Shown here: positions 61,143 to 64,000 of the stretch, piece after piece
Numbering within the stretch: the stretch's first letter is position 1
Layout of the letters: each line of letters starts with the position of its first letter
Translations under genes and position numbers: made by a program
Source of the DNA: JALYOK01 sp963840785
GTDB taxonomy: Bacteria; Pseudomonadota; Gammaproteobacteria; Burkholderiales; JALYOK01
Reading direction: 5' to 3'
Length of the DNA: 64,000 bases
Assembly: GCA_963840785.1 (NCBI GenBank)
Contig: CAWJAF010000004.1
Coordinates: 1 to 64,000, forward strand
The notes under the pieces: generated by a model
The model's database searches: none
What the model was told of the DNA's origin: nothing
The model's input: only the letters and a program-made list of their open reading frames with translations

Positions 61143-63071
61143 ATGAGCGCAGTTTTAAAGAGCGAACTTGAAACAGAAGTCGAGCGCTACCACACCTGGC
61201 GCGATGAACTATTGGAAGCCGTCGACGGTTATCGCGATTGGCTGGAAAAAAATGGCGAACTCGACGCGCAGCACTCTTTGCGCTTTTACGAACTTTGCGA
61301 ATCGATTCGCCAAGGTCGCCTGTCGCTGGCGTTCGTCGCCGAATTTTCGCGCGGCAAAAGCGAGTTAATCAACGCCCTATTCTTCTCTGACTTTAAGCAA
61401 CGTCTGTTGCCGTCGGACGTTGGTCGCACGACCATGTGCCCGACGGAAATTTTCCACGATACCAATGAAGCGCCGTATCTGCGCCTGCTGCCGATCGAAT
61501 CGCGCTATCGCGACGAATCCATCGCGCAGCTAAAAAACATGCCGGTGGAATGGGTCAAAATTCGCTTGAATCTCGATTCAGTCAACGACATGAAAAATGC
61601 CATGCAGATGTTGGCAGAGTCGAAAAAAATCTTCACGCTTGAAGCGCGCATGATGGGCTTATTGCCCGACGATCATAAAAGCGAGGGCGACGAAGCGCTG
61701 GAAACCGTGGATATTCCCGCTTGGCGTTACGCGCTGATTAACTATCCGCACAAGTTGCTCACCAACGGCATCGCGATTATCGACACGCCGGGCTTGAACG
61801 CGCTCGGCCTTGAGCCGGAACTCACTTACAACACCATCCCCAATGCCCACGCGGTGCTCTATTTGCTTGGCATCGACACGGGCGTGACCAAGTCCGATCT
61901 AGAAGTTTGGCAGAAGTATGTACAGCGTTCTCATTCGCGCCGCATCGCCGTGCTCAACAAGATCGACTTAATGTGGGACGATCTTAAAACGCCGGAAGAA
62001 ATTGCCAAAAGTGTTGAAAAACAAATCGACGAGACGGTTCGCTTACTAGAACTACCGCGGGAAAGTGTGTTAGCTATTTCCGCGCAAAAAGCGCTGATCG
62101 GCAAGATCAAAAATGACGACGCGATGATCAAGCGTAGCGGCATTGAGAAACTGGAAAAAATTCTGGCGAAAGATTTAATTCCGTCGAAGCAAAAAATTAT
62201 CAGCCGCGCCATCATGGCGGAAATTGGCACAATGATGATCGCGTCGCGTGAGAGCCTGAAGCGTCGCATCAATTCAAATCAAGCGTCGGCCGACGAGATA
62301 CTGAGTCTGTCTGGACGCAATCGTTCGATCACCACCAAACTCTGGGAAAAAATCACGAACGATCGCCGCGAATACATGGCCTCGGTCGAGGAATACAAAC
62401 AAAAGCGCAGCGAATTCAAACGTCAGCGCGATGTGTTGATCGAAATGTTAAACCCCATCAAACTCGATTTCGTTCTCGGCCAAAGCCGCGAAGCGATCGA
62501 AGGCACCTGGACGACGATGGGTTTGTCGCGCTCGATGCAATCACTGTTTGATGCGATCAACGCCGAGTTTATTCGCGTTCATGCCTTGAGCGAAAACATG
62601 AAAATCATGATGCAAGGTGCCTACGATTATTTCCACCAGCAGTACAAGTTCGACAAAATGCAATTGCCGAGCTTGGATTTGGAAAATATACGATTGAAGC
62701 TGCAATTGCTGATGCATGAAACGCAAGTTTTTTGCCGCGATCCGGTCAATGTCATGACCGAGAAGAGTTTCCTAATTAAGCGCTTTTACGGCAGTCTTGT
62801 GACTCAGGCTCAGCAGCTATTCGGCGATGCGCGTGCGGAATGCGAGCGTTGGATTAAGACCGTGCCCTTGCCGCTTGAAATGCAGATCAAGGAGCACAAA
62901 GCTCAATTGGAATCGCGCCTCGCCAATCTGGCGAAGATCAACGAAAACTCCAACGCGCTGCAGGATAATATGGTCCGATTGAAATCCGAACAGGGTGATT
63001 TAGTGCTACAAAAGCAACTGATCGAAAAGTTGATCGGCCGCCTGGATTTAAGCGAGCCCCATACTTCGTAA
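61143..63071 (+). CDS. Dynamin-family GTPase, 642 residues
   Basis: Intact frame from ATG 61143. G1 is FVAEFSRGKSELINALFF, switch I VGRTTMCPTEI, G3 IIDTPGLNALG and G4 VLNKIDLMWDDL, so a large dynamin-type G domain spans residues 55-340. The rest is predicted mostly helical (KRRINSNQASADEILSLSGR, EEYKQKRSEFKRQRDVLIEM) and ends in a coiled coil (MQIKEHKAQLESRLANLAKI). No transmembrane segment is seen, so membrane contact would be peripheral. Related proteins in Gammaproteobacteria are linked to membrane remodelling or division, but this one has no assigned role. It lies 40 bp after yggT. Confidence 0.85.
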   Translation: MSAVLKSELETEVERYHTWRDELLEAVDGYRDWLEKNGELDAQHSLRFYELCESIRQGRLSLAFVAEFSRGKSELINALFFSDFKQRLLPSDVGRTTMCPTEIFHDTNEAPYLRLLPIESRYRDESIAQLKNMPVEWVKIRLNLDSVNDMKNAMQMLAESKKIFTLEARMMGLLPDDHKSEGDEALETVDIPAWRYALINYPHKLLTNGIAIIDTPGLNALGLEPELTYNTIPNAHAVLYLLGIDTGVTKSDLEVWQKYVQRSHSRRIAVLNKIDLMWDDLKTPEEIAKSVEKQIDETVRLLELPRESVLAISAQKALIGKIKNDDAMIKRSGIEKLEKILAKDLIPSKQKIISRAIMAEIGTMMIASRESLKRRINSNQASADEILSLSGRNRSITTKLWEKITNDRREYMASVEEYKQKRSEFKRQRDVLIEMLNPIKLDFVLGQSREAIEGTWTTMGLSRSMQSLFDAINAEFIRVHALSENMKIMMQGAYDYFHQQYKFDKMQLPSLDLENIRLKLQLLMHETQVFCRDPVNVMTEKSFLIKRFYGSLVTQAQQLFGDARAECERWIKTVPLPLEMQIKEHKAQLESRLANLAKINENSNALQDNMVRLKSEQGDLVLQKQLIEKLIGRLDLSEPHTS

Positions 63072-64000
63072 CTATTTTCTTAGAGCAGCCAAGCCGGATT
63101 CAAAACGCTGCACACCCTGCTGCAATCGCTCGACCGAACTGGCGAAACACCAGCGCAAATAGCCTTCGCCTTCGGCGCCGAATGCAAGGCCCGGCGCCAA
63201 ACCTAATTTTCGCTCGCGAACCAGTTGCTTTGCAAAACTGACGCTGTCGCGAACGCCATCGACACCGAGAAACAGATACATCGCCCCCGCTGGTGCCGCA
63301 ACTTGCACACCCGGCATCGCCGAAAGTTTTTCAACTAAAAAATCACGCGCCAGTTTCAATCGCGCAAGAAACTCTCGGGTAACGGATTCGCCTTGTTCTA
63401 GCGCGACAACGCCCGCCTGTTGCACAAAACTCGGCGCGCATGAGGTGTTGTATTCGATCAGTTTGGCAAATTCTTCTGTCAACAACGGCGGCGCGACGAT
63501 CCAACCCAGGCGCCAGCCTGTCATCAGCCACGACTTACTGAAACTATTGGTGCTCACGATCAGATCACCCGGTTGCGCCAAATCAAGAAACGACGGCGCG
63601 CAATTTGAATCCTGCGCAAAATACAAGCGCTCATAAACGTCATCCGCGATTATCCAAATACCGTGCTTGCGGCAATGCGCCAATACGATTTCTTGGCTGG
63701 CGCGATCCATGGTCCAGCCGGTCGGATTGTTTGGGGAATTGATAATCACAGCGCGAGTTTCAGGCGTTAATGCCGCCAAGAGCCGCGCCAGATCTAGCTT
63801 CCAGCCATGCTCATAATGAAGCGGGACGCGCGTGATGGCCGCGCCGAGAATCTTAGGCCCTTCGGTTACGTTCGGCCAAACGGGCGTGATAATGACCACG
63901 CGATCACCCGGATCGAACAGCGCTTGATACACCAACATCAGCGCGTTAACGCCGGAACTGGTCACCGCGATTTGATTTGCGTTAACCGGCCGATGAAGAG
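63072..64000 (-). CDS. Class I/II PLP aminotransferase (5' partial)
   Basis: Open to the window edge on the minus strand (HRPVNANQIAVTSSGVNALM reads through 63965, so the GTG there is internal). Fold-type I features: VIINSPNNPTGWTMD, IIADDVYERLYF with the PLP-ring Asp and Tyr, and STNSFSKSWLMTGWRLGWIV with the Schiff-base Lys (SFSKSW). Substrate-side Arg is probably in LRWCFA. It resembles aspartate/alanine-type aminotransferases of subgroup I-gamma. About 80-90 N-terminal residues are missing beyond the window. Convergent with the dynamin gene, with its stop directly abutting it. Confidence 0.9.
   Translation of the reverse strand, partial: LHRPVNANQIAVTSSGVNALMLVYQALFDPGDRVVIITPVWPNVTEGPKILGAAITRVPLHYEHGWKLDLARLLAALTPETRAVIINSPNNPTGWTMDRASQEIVLAHCRKHGIWIIADDVYERLYFAQDSNCAPSFLDLAQPGDLIVSTNSFSKSWLMTGWRLGWIVAPPLLTEEFAKLIEYNTSCAPSFVQQAGVVALEQGESVTREFLARLKLARDFLVEKLSAMPGVQVAAPAGAMYLFLGVDGVRDSVSFAKQLVRERKLGLAPGLAFGAEGEGYLRWCFASSVERLQQGVQRFESGLAALRK

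Overview
This 64 kb window reads as two blocks that join near 38.4-38.6 kb. Left of the junction the gene content is a murA-ychF-gcvP-algI type chromosome with a hypermobile stretch; my best guess is a Verrucomicrobiota/Planctomycetota-like bacterium (inferred from protein style and attC-like repeats, not proven). Right of it the order pilU-pilT | yggS-proC-yggT, preceded by a type I secretion / RTX locus, is typical of Gammaproteobacteria. Either the contig is chimeric or one block was transferred; an AT-rich tract at 38.50-38.60 kb marks the change. Both blocks are full of single-base insertions and deletions that break otherwise well conserved genes, often in short homopolymers and sometimes as compensating pairs. 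That looks like uncorrected long-read error rather than true decay, so most 'frameshifted' genes below are probably intact in the organism.

Layout. 1-3.3 kb: 3' part of murA, an orphan NHLP-type RiPP precursor on the minus strand, then a BNR/sialidase-fold protein overlapping a MoaD/ThiS-like protein. 3.5-5.8 kb: remnants of an EcoR124-like type I restriction system (HsdM tail, HsdR N-terminal piece) around small membrane genes. 5.8-9.3 kb: a conserved hypothetical gene, ychF, small membrane/lipoprotein genes. 8.8-17.8 kb: one long minus-strand operon hsdR-hsdM-kilA-N-hsdS-HD phosphohydrolase-ywgA, with start/stop overlaps or gaps of a few bases at most joints (the hsdR-hsdM gap is 29 bp). 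18-24.7 kb: a secreted lyase-like/LRR protein, gcvP, a membrane-anchored hypothetical and an AlgI-like MBOAT acyltransferase.

24.9-36.4 kb is the mobile region: two copies of one ISKra4-family element (each 1741 bp with 9-bp target duplications), an IS21-family element with two extra coupled genes (zinc ribbon and winged-helix-like), a run of small membrane/lipoprotein genes separated by integron attC-like hairpins, one of which is split by the second ISKra4 copy, and an ORF-less group II intron remnant. 36.4-38.4 kb returns to ordinary genes (COG2509 flavoprotein, a conserved hypothetical).

38.6-64 kb: an orphan FitA antitoxin, a DUF1993 gene, then an RTX locus: HlyB-like ABC transporter with a peptidase-dead C39-like domain, HlyD-like adaptor, small membrane genes, and a giant (about 3,250 residue) RTX protein with an N-terminal GHSLGG lipase domain and two cadherin-like domains. 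An IS3-family element (1653 bp) has cut off its last ~156 residues, which carry the secretion signal. Beyond it lie pilU and pilT, divergent yggS-proC-yggT, a dynamin-like GTPase and a class I aminotransferase running off the window. I saw no rRNA, tRNA or CRISPR array.
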